Below, piece by piece: positions 9,060 through 18,475 of a stretch of 64,000 nucleotides of DNA. Positions within the stretch are counted from its first letter, which is position 1. Every line of letters begins with the position of its first letter. A program made the translations under genes and the position numbers. The notes under the pieces are model-generated. The model did not search any database and was not told where the DNA came from. It was given only the letters and a program-made list of their open reading frames with translations. This stretch comes from Dolichospermum sp. FACHB-1091 (GTDB lineage: Bacteria > Cyanobacteriota > Cyanobacteriia > Cyanobacteriales > Nostocaceae), in contig NZ_JACJSB010000009.1 of assembly GCF_014697585.1 (NCBI RefSeq), positions 1 through 64,000 on the forward strand. The letters run 5' to 3'.

Positions 9060-9578
9060 ATGAAACATACGCTGTCAGTTATAGTTGAAGATGAAGCGGG
9101 AGTTCTATCCCGCATTGCTAGTTTATTTGCACGTCGGGGTTTTAATATTGAAAGCCTTGCTGTCGGTCCTGCGGAGCAAGGAGGAGTATCTCGGATTACA
9201 ATGGTTGTACCTGGTGATGATCGCATCATCGAACAACTTACCAAGCAACTGTATAAGTTAGTTAATGTTCTCAAAGTGCAAGATATTACAGAAATACCTT
9301 GCGTAGAAAGAGAATTGATGCTTCTCAAGGTAAATGCTAATAGCAGTAATCGTTCAGAAATAATTGAATTATCTCAGATTTTCCGGGCGCGAATTGTTGA
9401 TGTGGCTGAAGATTCTTTGACTTTAGAAGTTGTGGGTGATCCTGGTAAAATGGTAGCGATAGTTCAAGTGCTACAAAAATTTGGACTGAGGGAAATTGCC
9501 CGTACAGGTAAAATTTCTCTAACTCGTGAATCAGGTGTAAATACTGAATTACTGAAGTCTTTACAGGTAAAAGTCTAG
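9060..9578 (+). CDS. ilvH: Acetolactate synthase small (regulatory) subunit
   Basis: This is the regulatory subunit of acetohydroxyacid synthase, the first shared enzyme of valine, leucine and isoleucine synthesis. It activates the large subunit and carries the valine feedback site. The N-terminal ACT domain reads [19 protein letters not shown], then [14 protein letters not shown] and the strand SRITMVV. The C-terminal domain contains ELMLLKVNA and [13 protein letters not shown]. The protein is 172 residues, the usual length. I chose the ATG at 9060. A TTG six bases upstream is also open. The large subunit is not in the window. Confidence 0.95.
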   Translation: MKHTLSVIVEDEAGVLSRIASLFARRGFNIESLAVGPAEQGGVSRITMVVPGDDRIIEQLTKQLYKLVNVLKVQDITEIPCVERELMLLKVNANSSNRSEIIELSQIFRARIVDVAEDSLTLEVVGDPGKMVAIVQVLQKFGLREIARTGKISLTRESGVNTELLKSLQVKV

Positions 9579-9634
9579 GGTGATTAAACGCGGATTAAAC
9601 TTATAGTTAACAATCGAAGTTTCCCGTCCAATTA

Positions 9635-9680
9635 AGCAGCAGATATGGTGTAACTACTATGTCTGCTGCTATTATTTTGA
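9635..9680 (+). terminator. Intrinsic terminator after ilvH
   Basis: AGCAGCAGA (9635-9643) pairs with TCTGCTGCT (9662-9670), followed by ATTATTTTGATTT, about 55 nt after the ilvH stop. Confidence 0.65.
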
Positions 9681-10211
9681 TTTAATCAAGAATTATGTCA
9701 ACCTGGCGTGACTTAGTGAATGAAAAACTGATAAAAAGTTGATAAACCCCGTCTAAGTTGAAACCTCAAATTTTCAAGATGGATAAGGTTTAGTTCAAAG
9801 CAAAAAATAATAACCCATAGATTATGTTCATATTTGGTTGGTAGACATAAATTATATAGCACTCCAATGTGACTAGTGAAGATTTATTTTGGTAAATTAT
9901 CACCCCAGAGGCAGAAGACACAAGCCCCAAGAATATATTTTGATTAATGAGTTATTGATGCTATGTGATTTGGCATAAATTCCCAGAAAATGATGAAGAT
10001 ATTGAGTAGATTCGCCTGTTATTAAATCCGAACCATTTTTACCATCAAGATTTGTGTTGATAACCAATTTAGAACTTGTCGGATAATCCCTATTATTGAT
10101 AATTGAATAGGGATAGGGTTATTTACATAAGGAGTTTTTTGAGGTTATTAATCAGAATTTCAGGTGTTTATCCAGTGAAAAAATTCCGTAGATTTTCCTG
10201 GAGATACTGAT
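9681..10211. other. Intergenic region upstream of the polysaccharide locus; one strong hairpin
   Basis: About 530 bases without a gene. ATCCCTATT (10086-10094) and AATAGGGAT (10106-10114) form a perfect 9-bp hairpin about 100 bases before the first polysaccharide gene, which could be a leader or operator structure. I could not assign a promoter. Confidence 0.45.
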
Positions 10212-12251
10212 ATGAATATCCTATTTTTTGTTTCTCATGTCACTATTCAGAGAACAATTAGAAAATTATCGAGTCAATTAAGTAAAATCAGGAATAGACA
10301 TTGGTTTATTTGTGATATCACGGTTTTTGCAATGACACCATTGTTAGCATTAGGATTGCGTTTAGATGGTAATCTGAACTTGCAAGAAGATATTTTCCAG
10401 TTGGGAATTGCGACAATTTTGTTTTTAGTAGTCAAACTAATTATCTTTTGGAGGGTTGGTTTTTATAGACGCTATTGGAAGTACGCAAGCATCGAAGAAG
10501 GGATTTATATAGTCACATTGATGATGGGTGTGGTAGTCATTCAAACGACCCTATTTAATTTATTGGAGATGCTATTAGGTGAACTTCCGCAATCACTGCC
10601 AATTTTGGAGGGAATACTATCTTGTATATTTGTGATTTTACTGCGGTTTAGTGTTCGAGTTGTAGAAAGAATAAGCCACAGACAAAAAATATCTAAAAAC
10701 AGAGAAAGAGTGCTGATCATTGGTGCTGGTAGTGCGGGGGTTTCCCTTGTAGAAGATATGCAAAGAAATCCCCAATTTGGAGCTTATCCCGTAGGATTTA
10801 TTGATGACGATATCAAAAAACAGAATATACATTTAAGGGGAATTCCCGTATTAGGAAATCGTCAGAAAATTTCTGAAGTTATCAAAACACTAAAAATTCA
10901 CAAAGTTATCATTGCTATGCCTACAGTTCCTGGACAAACTATTAGAGAAATTGTAGATATTTGTCAAAACAATGGAATGCAACCTAGTACCTTGCCAGGA
11001 ATCTATGAAATCCTGAATGGTCGTGTAAGAGTAGATAGTGTTAGAGACATCAAAATTGAGGATTTACTCAGACGTGAACCCATTCAGACAGAACTAGAAA
11101 GAGTAGCCCAATTTATCAAGAATAAAACAGTATTAATCACAGGTTCAGGAGGATCAATTGGTAGTGAACTATGCCGACAAATTTTACGTTGTCATCCAGC
11201 TAAAATTATCCTAATTGGCCATGGAGAAAATTCTGTTTTTAATATCCAACAAGAACTCGAAAAACTGATCCAAATATTGAAAAATAATCATAAATCAGCA
11301 CCGGATGTTAATATACCACAGATTTATACTTTCATTGCTGATATTAGAGTGCAGTCGAGATTGGAACACGCTTTTGAGAGATTTAAACCGGATGTAATTT
11401 TTCATGCTGCGGCTCATAAACACGTTCCTCTGATGGAATTAAATCCCGCAGAAGCAATTACTAATAATGTAATGGGAACGAGAAATTTACTACAAGTAGC
11501 ATTGCAATATAATGTTGAACATTTTGTGATGATTTCCACAGATAAAGCAGTTAATCCTACTAATGTCATGGGTGCTAGTAAAAGAGTAGCAGAAATGTTA
11601 GTTTTACAAGCTGCAAAAGAAAGTGGTAAATCCTATGTAGCTGTGCGTTTTGGGAACGTTTTAGGAAGTCGTGGTAGTGTAGTTCCTACGTTCCAAAAAC
11701 AGATTTTAGCAGGGGGACCAATTACAGTTACTCATCCTGATATTTGCCGATATTTCATGACCATACCGGAAGCAGTTCAACTAGTTTTGCAAGCATCTAT
11801 CCTGGGTCGTAGTGGTGAAGTTTTAATGTTAAATATGGGTGAACCGGTGAAAATTGTAGATTTAGCGAAAGCATTAATTCATCTTTCGGGATATGAAGTT
11901 AACAAAGATATTGACATAGTATTTACAGGTTTAAGACCAGGAGAAAAGCTATTTGAGGAATTGTTTATTGAGGGGGAAGAGTATGAGAAGACTGAACACG
12001 AAAAACTATTAGTTGTGAAAAATGCAAGTCGGATTATTCCTAATTCTTTGAATATTACTGTAGAAAAATTGCTAGGAGTAGCTGCCAGAAATGATACCAA
12101 TTCTATTATTTTATTGCTGTCGCAATTGGTAGCAGGTTACAAACCGAAATTCCCCGAAGAAAGCAGTTTATTAGATGCAGCTAAATATGCAAATCAGACC
12201 TCCCATAGGCCGGTAAATATTTTAGCAAATATCGAGCCAACAGGTGCATAA
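10212..12251 (+). CDS. Membrane-anchored nucleotide-sugar 4,6-dehydratase (CapD/PglF/EpsC/WbpM type)
   Basis: This family converts UDP-GlcNAc to the 4-keto-6-deoxy sugar, the first step towards bacillosamine-, FucNAc- or QuiNAc-type sugars. The 679-residue protein has four N-terminal hydrophobic segments (about residues 35-140), a first nucleotide-binding fold with GAGSAGVSLVE near 170, and the catalytic extended-SDR domain with TGSGGSIGSELCRQI near 308. Then come FHAAAHKHVPLME, the catalytic segment STDKAVNPTNVMGASKR and the C-terminal FTGLRPGEKLFEEL. The length and order match the large membrane-bound form. It opens the co-directional polysaccharide locus. Together with the aminotransferase at 35343 and the acyltransferases at 23651 and 33113 it suggests an N-acylated 4-amino sugar. 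Confidence 0.9.
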   Translation: MNILFFVSHVTIQRTIRKLSSQLSKIRNRHWFICDITVFAMTPLLALGLRLDGNLNLQEDIFQLGIATILFLVVKLIIFWRVGFYRRYWKYASIEEGIYIVTLMMGVVVIQTTLFNLLEMLLGELPQSLPILEGILSCIFVILLRFSVRVVERISHRQKISKNRERVLIIGAGSAGVSLVEDMQRNPQFGAYPVGFIDDDIKKQNIHLRGIPVLGNRQKISEVIKTLKIHKVIIAMPTVPGQTIREIVDICQNNGMQPSTLPGIYEILNGRVRVDSVRDIKIEDLLRREPIQTELERVAQFIKNKTVLITGSGGSIGSELCRQILRCHPAKIILIGHGENSVFNIQQELEKLIQILKNNHKSAPDVNIPQIYTFIADIRVQSRLEHAFERFKPDVIFHAAAHKHVPLMELNPAEAITNNVMGTRNLLQVALQYNVEHFVMISTDKAVNPTNVMGASKRVAEMLVLQAAKESGKSYVAVRFGNVLGSRGSVVPTFQKQILAGGPITVTHPDICRYFMTIPEAVQLVLQASILGRSGEVLMLNMGEPVKIVDLAKALIHLSGYEVNKDIDIVFTGLRPGEKLFEELFIEGEEYEKTEHEKLLVVKNASRIIPNSLNITVEKLLGVAARNDTNSIILLLSQLVAGYKPKFPEESSLLDAAKYANQTSHRPVNILANIEPTGA

Positions 12252-12279
12252 ACACTCTTCATAGTTTAAATCAATCTCA

Positions 12280-13287
12280 ATGAAAATCATGCAATTAAGT
12301 AATAAAGTTCAGATCAAAGATTTTCCCAAATCAAACTATTTATCTTCCCTCAAAAAAACAGTGAGAACTTTTGTGAGAAGAAAATGTGATTGGTCAATAG
12401 GAATTTATACAGGGGAATCACCTTTTCAATTAAGTTCTCCAGAGAATATCAAAAATCCGGTTTTGACGGCCAAAGATGTTACAGATATACCAGCAGACTT
12501 AGTTGCTGATCCATTTATGGTTTGTGAGAATGGAGTTTGGTATATGTTTTTCGAGGTACTAAATAGTTTGAATTTTAAAGGAGAGATAGGACTTGCAACT
12601 AGCAAAGATGGCTTGAATTGGCGTTATGAACAAATCATAATTAGGGAAGATTTTCATTTATCTTATCCTTATGTATTCAAGTTCCAAAATGAATACTATA
12701 TGATTCCAGAAAGCTATAAAGCCAATGCAATTAGGCTATATAAAGCAGTTGAATTTCCTACTAGATGGACATTAGTTAAAACCTTACTAGAAGGCAGCGA
12801 TTATGTAGATTCTTCAATTTTCAATTTCCATGATCAATGGTGGATGTTTACGACATCTCCCCAGGGTAATATACTGCATCTTTACTATGCTGATGAATTA
12901 ATGGGAAATTGGGTCAAGCATCCTCAAAGTCCTTTAATAGAAGGAAATTTTCATATATCCAGACCGGGAGGAAGGGTAATAGTATCTGATGGCAAGATTT
13001 TCCGATATACACAGGATGTGGTGGGTTTTTATGGTAATCAAGTTAGGGCTTATGAAATTACCAATTTGACAACTACTAACTATGAAGAAAAAGAGATCAT
13101 CCATAATCCAGTGATTAAAGGAAGTGGTGCAGGTTGGAATAAAATTGGTATGCACAATATTGATCCACATCAACTTGATAATGGTAAATGGATAGCTTGT
13201 GTGGATGGTTATCAAATAGTTTTTGTATTTGGCATAGCAGAAAGAAAAAGAATTAAGATTATGACGAAAGCCAATGCCAAAAAATAA
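12280..13287 (+). CDS. GINT1-type N-terminal propeller protein (putative sugar/acyl transferase-associated)
   Basis: This 335-residue soluble protein consists of repeated beta-propeller blades: ADPFMVCENGVWYMFFE, LATSKDGLNWRYE, SYPYVFKFQNEYYMIPE, SSIFNFHDQWWMFTT and SRPGGRV. The pattern is that of the five-bladed fold shared with family 43 glycosidases. It matches the N-terminal domain of plant glucosamine-inositolphosphorylceramide transferase, which is frequent in bacterial polysaccharide loci. The catalytic role is not established. It overlaps the Wzx gene by 14 bases, so the two are likely translationally coupled. Confidence 0.65.
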   Translation: MKIMQLSNKVQIKDFPKSNYLSSLKKTVRTFVRRKCDWSIGIYTGESPFQLSSPENIKNPVLTAKDVTDIPADLVADPFMVCENGVWYMFFEVLNSLNFKGEIGLATSKDGLNWRYEQIIIREDFHLSYPYVFKFQNEYYMIPESYKANAIRLYKAVEFPTRWTLVKTLLEGSDYVDSSIFNFHDQWWMFTTSPQGNILHLYYADELMGNWVKHPQSPLIEGNFHISRPGGRVIVSDGKIFRYTQDVVGFYGNQVRAYEITNLTTTNYEEKEIIHNPVIKGSGAGWNKIGMHNIDPHQLDNGKWIACVDGYQIVFVFGIAERKRIKIMTKANAKK

Positions 13288-14572
13288 AGACATAACCCTA
13301 CGTCGTAATTTTTCTTGGACTTTCATTGGTAATCTAATTTATTCAGGTTGCCAATGGGGAATGTTAGTAGTTTTAGCTAAACTTGGTAATCCAGAAATGG
13401 TAGGGACATTTACTTTAGGATTAGCAGTAACAGCCCCAGTCATGATGTTTAGTAATCTCCAATTACGAGATATTCAAACAACAGATGCTAAAAATCATTA
13501 TCTTTTCAATGATTATTTAGGTTTAAGATTGATCACCACAGGGTTAGCATTACCAATAATCTTATGGATTACCTTAGCGACAGGATATAAAGATGAGACA
13601 GCAATAGTCATAATTTTGATTGGTTTTGCTAAAGGATTAGAATCAATTAGCGATGTTTTTTATGGACTGCTTCAGAAACATGAAAAAATGGATCGCATGG
13701 CCATATCTGTAATGATGAAAGGTCCTTTATCTTTACTGATGTTAAGTATAGGTACTTATATATCAGGTAGTATTATTTGGGGGGTTTTGGGGTTAGTCAT
13801 AGCTTGGGCTTGTATTTTATTGATCTGGGATATCCCTAGTTATCGGTGGTTGATTAATAAATTTACATCAGAAGGTGAAATTCCTGATTCTCTGGAGGGA
13901 AAGACAGCAAAACCTCGGTGGCAATTAGGAACTATCAGGAAGTTAATTTGGTTATCCTTGCCTTTGGGTTTGGTAATGATGTTGATTTCCCTGAATGCTA
14001 ATATTCCTCGTTATTTTCTCGAACATTCTTTAGGAAAAAAAGAACTCGGTGTATTTGCTGCCCTTGCGTACCTGATAGTGGCAGGAAACATGGTAATCAG
14101 TGCATTAGGTAGCGCAGCCCGTCCTAGACTGGCAAAATACTACGCTGGGGGGAACGTTAGCGCGTACCAAAAACTTCTCCTCCAACTTGTTGCTATTGCT
14201 TGTCTGTTGGGGTTGTCCGGTATTTTAGTCGCTTGGGTTGCTGGTGGGCAAATCTTAACTATTGTTTACCAACCAGAATACGCTAAATATACTGAGCTTC
14301 TGATTTGGTTAATGGTGACAGCGGGAATTGGGTATGTTTCCTCCTTTCTCGGTGAAGGAATGACCGCTGCTAGATATTTCCGTACGCAAATTCCATTGTT
14401 CATTATAGTCACCAGTACATCTGCGATCGCTTCCTTCTGGTTTATTCCTAAAAATGGACTCAAAGGGGCAGCAATAGCACTGATGATAGCCGAAATAGTT
14501 CGCATAATTTTTACATTAGGAGTCATATTTCATGCCGTACATCGCATCCAAAGATATCAAACACACAGATAG
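13274..14572 (+). CDS. Oligosaccharide flippase (Wzx-like, MOP superfamily)
   Basis: This 432-residue membrane protein has about 12-14 hydrophobic segments. The start RRNFSWTFIGNLIYSGCQWGML has the N-terminal pattern of polysaccharide flippases, with the conserved asparagine/tyrosine/glutamine spacing. It would flip the undecaprenyl-linked repeat unit across the inner membrane. It overlaps the upstream gene by 14 bases and the downstream glycosyltransferase by 41 bases. Confidence 0.88.
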   Translation: MPKNKDITLRRNFSWTFIGNLIYSGCQWGMLVVLAKLGNPEMVGTFTLGLAVTAPVMMFSNLQLRDIQTTDAKNHYLFNDYLGLRLITTGLALPIILWITLATGYKDETAIVIILIGFAKGLESISDVFYGLLQKHEKMDRMAISVMMKGPLSLLMLSIGTYISGSIIWGVLGLVIAWACILLIWDIPSYRWLINKFTSEGEIPDSLEGKTAKPRWQLGTIRKLIWLSLPLGLVMMLISLNANIPRYFLEHSLGKKELGVFAALAYLIVAGNMVISALGSAARPRLAKYYAGGNVSAYQKLLLQLVAIACLLGLSGILVAWVAGGQILTIVYQPEYAKYTELLIWLMVTAGIGYVSSFLGEGMTAARYFRTQIPLFIIVTSTSAIASFWFIPKNGLKGAAIALMIAEIVRIIFTLGVIFHAVHRIQRYQTHR

Positions 14573-15710
14573 AGAAATTACTCAAAAAACTCGGCGCATT
14601 CTTCATGTTTTAGGGGGTATGAATCGGGGGGGGATTGAAACTTGGCTAATGCAAATTTTACAGCATATAGACCGCGATCGCTTCCAAATGGATTTTTTAG
14701 TCCATAGCACAAAACCCGGTGCTTATGACCAAGAAGCACGCGCTCTCAACAGTCAAATTATTACCTGTCCCTATCCCTCTCGACCTTGGATTTACGTTCC
14801 CAAATTTCGCCAGATTTTGCGTGAACATGAACCCTATGATATTATTCATAGTCATGTACATCTCTTCAGTGGTAATATTTTGCGTCTAGCTGCTCAAGCA
14901 GGTATACCATGTCGCATTGCTCACTGTCACACAGATACATCAGCTATAGCCACGAAAGGGGGACTTTATCGCCGCTTATATTATACCTGGATGAAATCTT
15001 GGATTAACCGCTATGCAACTATGGGTTTAGGAATCAACAACCAAGCGGTAGCAGCCTTATTTGGTTCGAGTGACAAATCTAACCCCCGTTGGCAAGCTAT
15101 TAATTATGGTCTGGATATCACCCCTTATGCAGATAAAATTGATGCAGCCGCTATCCGGGCTGAACTTGGTATCCCTACGGATACTTTTGTAATTGGTCAC
15201 ATAGGTAGATTTGTTGAAGTAAAAAACCATACCTTTATCCTTGATATTGCCGCAGCAGTAGTCAAAAGAGAACCGAAAATGCGTCTTTTGTTAGTAGGAG
15301 AGGGTTCACTGCGATCGCAAATAGAACAAAAAGCTTCAGAATTAGGCTTAACGGATCATGTTATCTTTACAGGTGTTCGTGCTGATGTTGCCCGATTAAT
15401 GCGAGGTGCTATGGATGTATTCCTGTTCCCATCCCTTTTTGAAGGATTAGGAAATGTACGGTTAGAAGCACAGTGCGCGGGATTACCTGCCGTAATTTCC
15501 GATGTTGTTCCCGAGGAAGGTGATGTAATTAAACCCCTAGTGCAGCGACTTTCTTTAAGTGAATCAGCGGATACTTGGGCAGAAGCAATTTTAACTTGGA
15601 AAAATAAAGTCCCAGGGATTAATCAAACTGAGGCTTTAAAAATCATGAAAGACAGTAATTTCAACATTGAAAAAGCCGTCAAACAATTAGAACAGATTTA
15701 TCAAAATTAA
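14532..15710 (+). CDS. Glycosyltransferase family 4 (GT-B)
   Basis: This 392-residue retaining GT-B enzyme presumably adds one sugar of the repeat unit at the cytoplasmic face. It has the N-terminal ILHVLGGMNRGGIETWLM, the acceptor-side DIIHSHVHLFSG, the donor-side VIGHIGRFVEVKNHTF, then RLLLVGEGSLR and the EX7E-type segment FPSLFEGLGNVRLEAQ. The opening residues (to about 20) overlap the flippase gene, so a slightly later start is possible. A G8 tract at 14626-14633 encodes the RGG of the GGMNRGG loop and is a plausible slippage site. Confidence 0.88.
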   Translation: MPYIASKDIKHTDREITQKTRRILHVLGGMNRGGIETWLMQILQHIDRDRFQMDFLVHSTKPGAYDQEARALNSQIITCPYPSRPWIYVPKFRQILREHEPYDIIHSHVHLFSGNILRLAAQAGIPCRIAHCHTDTSAIATKGGLYRRLYYTWMKSWINRYATMGLGINNQAVAALFGSSDKSNPRWQAINYGLDITPYADKIDAAAIRAELGIPTDTFVIGHIGRFVEVKNHTFILDIAAAVVKREPKMRLLLVGEGSLRSQIEQKASELGLTDHVIFTGVRADVARLMRGAMDVFLFPSLFEGLGNVRLEAQCAGLPAVISDVVPEEGDVIKPLVQRLSLSESADTWAEAILTWKNKVPGINQTEALKIMKDSNFNIEKAVKQLEQIYQN

Positions 15711-15730
15711 ATATTCAACAACATAGTTTT

Positions 15731-17278
15731 ATGAATCAACAGTCTCTTCACAGGAAAACAATTTATCCTGATAGTTTAATAATTTCCGTTTTCTTTTGTC
15801 TGCTTGTATTGCTAGGATTTCTGCCAACTACAAATCAATTTTTGCACTGGTTTATTATTCCAGTAACATTGAGTGGAATTGTCATTGGTATTGACGCTGT
15901 GCAATGGTTTCGGGGGAGATTAAATATCTTTTCTCCCGTAGGCGTTATGGGTTTATTAGGTGTTCATTTTTTCTTCTTAGCACCCCTACTTCATGTTAGT
16001 TGGAATAATTGGTTAGGTAGTGATTTAATACCACCTCCAGACTGGCGACCCTGGGTAGGTGGAATGGCAATTCTCAACTTATTAGGTATTTTAATTTATC
16101 GCGTTTCTAGAAATATAGATTTTTCTGAATTTTTTCAAAAAAGATCAATTAATCAAAGGGGAAATCAAAAAACAATTTGGATGATTAATAAACAACGTTT
16201 TCCTTTAATTGTGGGGATAGGACTAATTGTTTGTTTAGTTTTACAAATATTAGTTTATAGCCAGTATGGAGGGTTAATTGGTTATATCAATGCTTTCGCA
16301 GATAAACAAACCGAAGCCGGAGTAGGACAAGGTTGGTTATTAATGATTTGTGAAAGTTTTCCTAATTTAGCAATGATGGCATTTTCTGTCTATGCTAAAG
16401 ATAAAAAAAGATTACAAACATGGCCTGTATTGATTACAGTTTTGGTCATATTTTTTGTAATTAAATTACTATTTGGTGGCTTGCGAGGTAGTCGTAGTAA
16501 TACAATATGGGCATTATTTTGGGCGGCGGGAATGATTCATTTTTGGCTGAGGAAAATTAATAAAAAACAAATCCTCATGGGCATGATATTTTTCATATTT
16601 TTCATGTACTTTTATGGATTTTTAAAATCAGGGGGAACTGAAGGATTTGAAACTGCCTTACAGGGAGCAGAAGCTAGGGAAGAATACACAGCAGAAAATG
16701 GGAGAACTTGGGAGAACTTATTATTAGGAGATTTAGGAAGAACCGATGTTCATGCTTATATGCTATATAGATTAATGGACGATGATAGTGATTACCAATA
16801 TGCTTGGGGACGAACTTATTATTCAGCATTTGCTCTTTTAATTCCCCAACAACTTTGGCCTTATCCCGAAAAACCACCAAATAAATCGAAAGAAGGAACA
16901 GACCTACTTTATGGTATGGGTTCTTATATTCCTGGAGTGTGGGTATCCTCCAAAGTTTACGGAATTGCTGGAGAAATAATGCTAAATTTTGGACCCTTTG
17001 CTGTACCTTTTTCTTATATTGTTCTGGGGATAGTTGTTGGATTAATTCAACGTTCTTTGGCAGGGTATTCAAAAGTAGATACTCGCTTACTGTTGCTACC
17101 AATGTTAATCAATTTCAGTTTTACAATTTTGATAGGTGACTTGGATAATCTTATATATTTTTTAATCACTGTTGGTGGTGTTCCTTCTCTGGTAATTTTT
17201 AGCAGTTCTGACAGAAAAATACTCCTCTCTCAACCTCCTCTTATCAATGAGAGAAAACAAACTTCCCTTTATAACTAA
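15731..17278 (+). CDS. O-antigen/exopolysaccharide polymerase-like membrane protein (Wzy type)
   Basis: This 515-residue protein has about 10-12 hydrophobic segments and a large loop (about residues 280-400) containing GLRGSRSNTIWALFW and a periplasmic-looking stretch with DLGRTDVHAYM. That topology and its place among Wzx and glycosyltransferase genes point to a Wzy-type polymerase. The family is poorly conserved in sequence, so the call rests on topology and context. Confidence 0.75.
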   Translation: MNQQSLHRKTIYPDSLIISVFFCLLVLLGFLPTTNQFLHWFIIPVTLSGIVIGIDAVQWFRGRLNIFSPVGVMGLLGVHFFFLAPLLHVSWNNWLGSDLIPPPDWRPWVGGMAILNLLGILIYRVSRNIDFSEFFQKRSINQRGNQKTIWMINKQRFPLIVGIGLIVCLVLQILVYSQYGGLIGYINAFADKQTEAGVGQGWLLMICESFPNLAMMAFSVYAKDKKRLQTWPVLITVLVIFFVIKLLFGGLRGSRSNTIWALFWAAGMIHFWLRKINKKQILMGMIFFIFFMYFYGFLKSGGTEGFETALQGAEAREEYTAENGRTWENLLLGDLGRTDVHAYMLYRLMDDDSDYQYAWGRTYYSAFALLIPQQLWPYPEKPPNKSKEGTDLLYGMGSYIPGVWVSSKVYGIAGEIMLNFGPFAVPFSYIVLGIVVGLIQRSLAGYSKVDTRLLLLPMLINFSFTILIGDLDNLIYFLITVGGVPSLVIFSSSDRKILLSQPPLINERKQTSLYN

Positions 17279-17306
17279 ATGACCAATTACCCATGAGCAA
17301 TTACCT

Positions 17307-18458
17307 ATGTTAAAAATTCTTCATTTAATTAACAGTTTAAATAGAGGTGGAATTGAAATGTGGCTACTTTCTATGCTGCGACAAATTCCCAGAAACCAAT
17401 ATCAGATGGATTTCTGTTGTAAAGGACAAAATGTAGGTGCATTAGCAAATATTGCAGAAGAATTAGGTGCAAAAGTATTTCATTGTCAATTAAATTTTGC
17501 TCATTTTGGCTTTATTAACAATTTAAAACGGATTATCATAGAGGGAAATTACCAGATTCTCCATAACCATTTAGAGGCTTATAGTGGTCTTGGTACTTGG
17601 CTAGGTAATGAATTAGGAATCCCAGTGATTACCTCCTTTCATAATACGAAATTTTTTACTCCCCAAACACCATTAACTCGTCGTTTTGTAATTCGAGAAT
17701 TACGGTCAATTTATGCAAAATTTAGTATTCGCTACGCATTGGAAAATTCTCATTTAGTTACAGGTTGTTCTCAGGGAGTAATTGATAGTTTGACAGGTTT
17801 TAATCAGAACATAAAAAATTCCGGTCTTGTTTTAAATTATGGTGTGAATATTCCCGATTTAGCAACACCTGAGAAATGGAAAGAGTTGCGTAATTCCTTT
17901 GGTTGGACTGAAGACACCCCGATTATTCTTCATGTCGGAAGATTGATAGAACAAAAAAATCATTTAGGATTACTTTCTATATTCCAAAAAGTTGTAGAAA
18001 AGATTCCTACAGCCAAACTGTTGTTAGTAGGAGAAGGTCCATTACGAGGATTAATTACAGAAAATATCACTAAACTTGGACTTATAAATGCAGTTAAGTT
18101 AATCGGACTGCGTGACGATATTCCGGCATTAATGACTTGTGCTAACGTTTTTTTATTTCCCTCTTTTCATGAAGGATTTGGGCTAGTTGCTATTGAAGCT
18201 AATGCAGCAGGATTGCCAATTGTTGGTTCAAAAATCCCCGGTTTAATAGAAGCGGTCAAAGATCGAGAAACAGGGATTTTACATGAAGTAGAAGACCTAG
18301 AAGGCATGGCTAAATCAACGATTGACATCATCAATAATCGCCAATATGCTCAAGACCTTGCTCAGGCTGGAAGAGCTTGGATAAAAAGTAAATATTCCAC
18401 GGAAAATAGTGCCAAAGGACTAATAGAAATTTACCATAATTGCCTAATCAAAACATAA
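17307..18458 (+). CDS. Glycosyltransferase family 4 (GT-B)
   Basis: This 383-residue GT-B enzyme is close in layout to the product of 14532. It has ILHLINSLNRGGIEMWLL at the N-terminus, QILHNHLEAYSG in the acceptor domain, ILHVGRLIEQKNHLGL and LLLVGEGPLRG in the donor domain, and FPSFHEGFGLVAIEAN as the conserved acidic motif. The donor and acceptor are unknown. The next frame overlaps its end if an upstream TTG is used. Confidence 0.88.
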   Translation: MLKILHLINSLNRGGIEMWLLSMLRQIPRNQYQMDFCCKGQNVGALANIAEELGAKVFHCQLNFAHFGFINNLKRIIIEGNYQILHNHLEAYSGLGTWLGNELGIPVITSFHNTKFFTPQTPLTRRFVIRELRSIYAKFSIRYALENSHLVTGCSQGVIDSLTGFNQNIKNSGLVLNYGVNIPDLATPEKWKELRNSFGWTEDTPIILHVGRLIEQKNHLGLLSIFQKVVEKIPTAKLLLVGEGPLRGLITENITKLGLINAVKLIGLRDDIPALMTCANVFLFPSFHEGFGLVAIEANAAGLPIVGSKIPGLIEAVKDRETGILHEVEDLEGMAKSTIDIINNRQYAQDLAQAGRAWIKSKYSTENSAKGLIEIYHNCLIKT

Positions 18459-18475
18459 AAATTAAGCTTAAAAAA

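Noticed and set aside
12934-13326. 130-residue minus-strand frame opposite the GINT1-type gene
   Set aside because: It is antisense to a supported gene, spans the coupled junction with wzx, and has no recognisable domain.
16674-17102. 142-residue minus-strand frame opposite the Wzy-like gene
   Set aside because: It lies wholly inside a well-supported membrane-protein gene and resembles nothing known.
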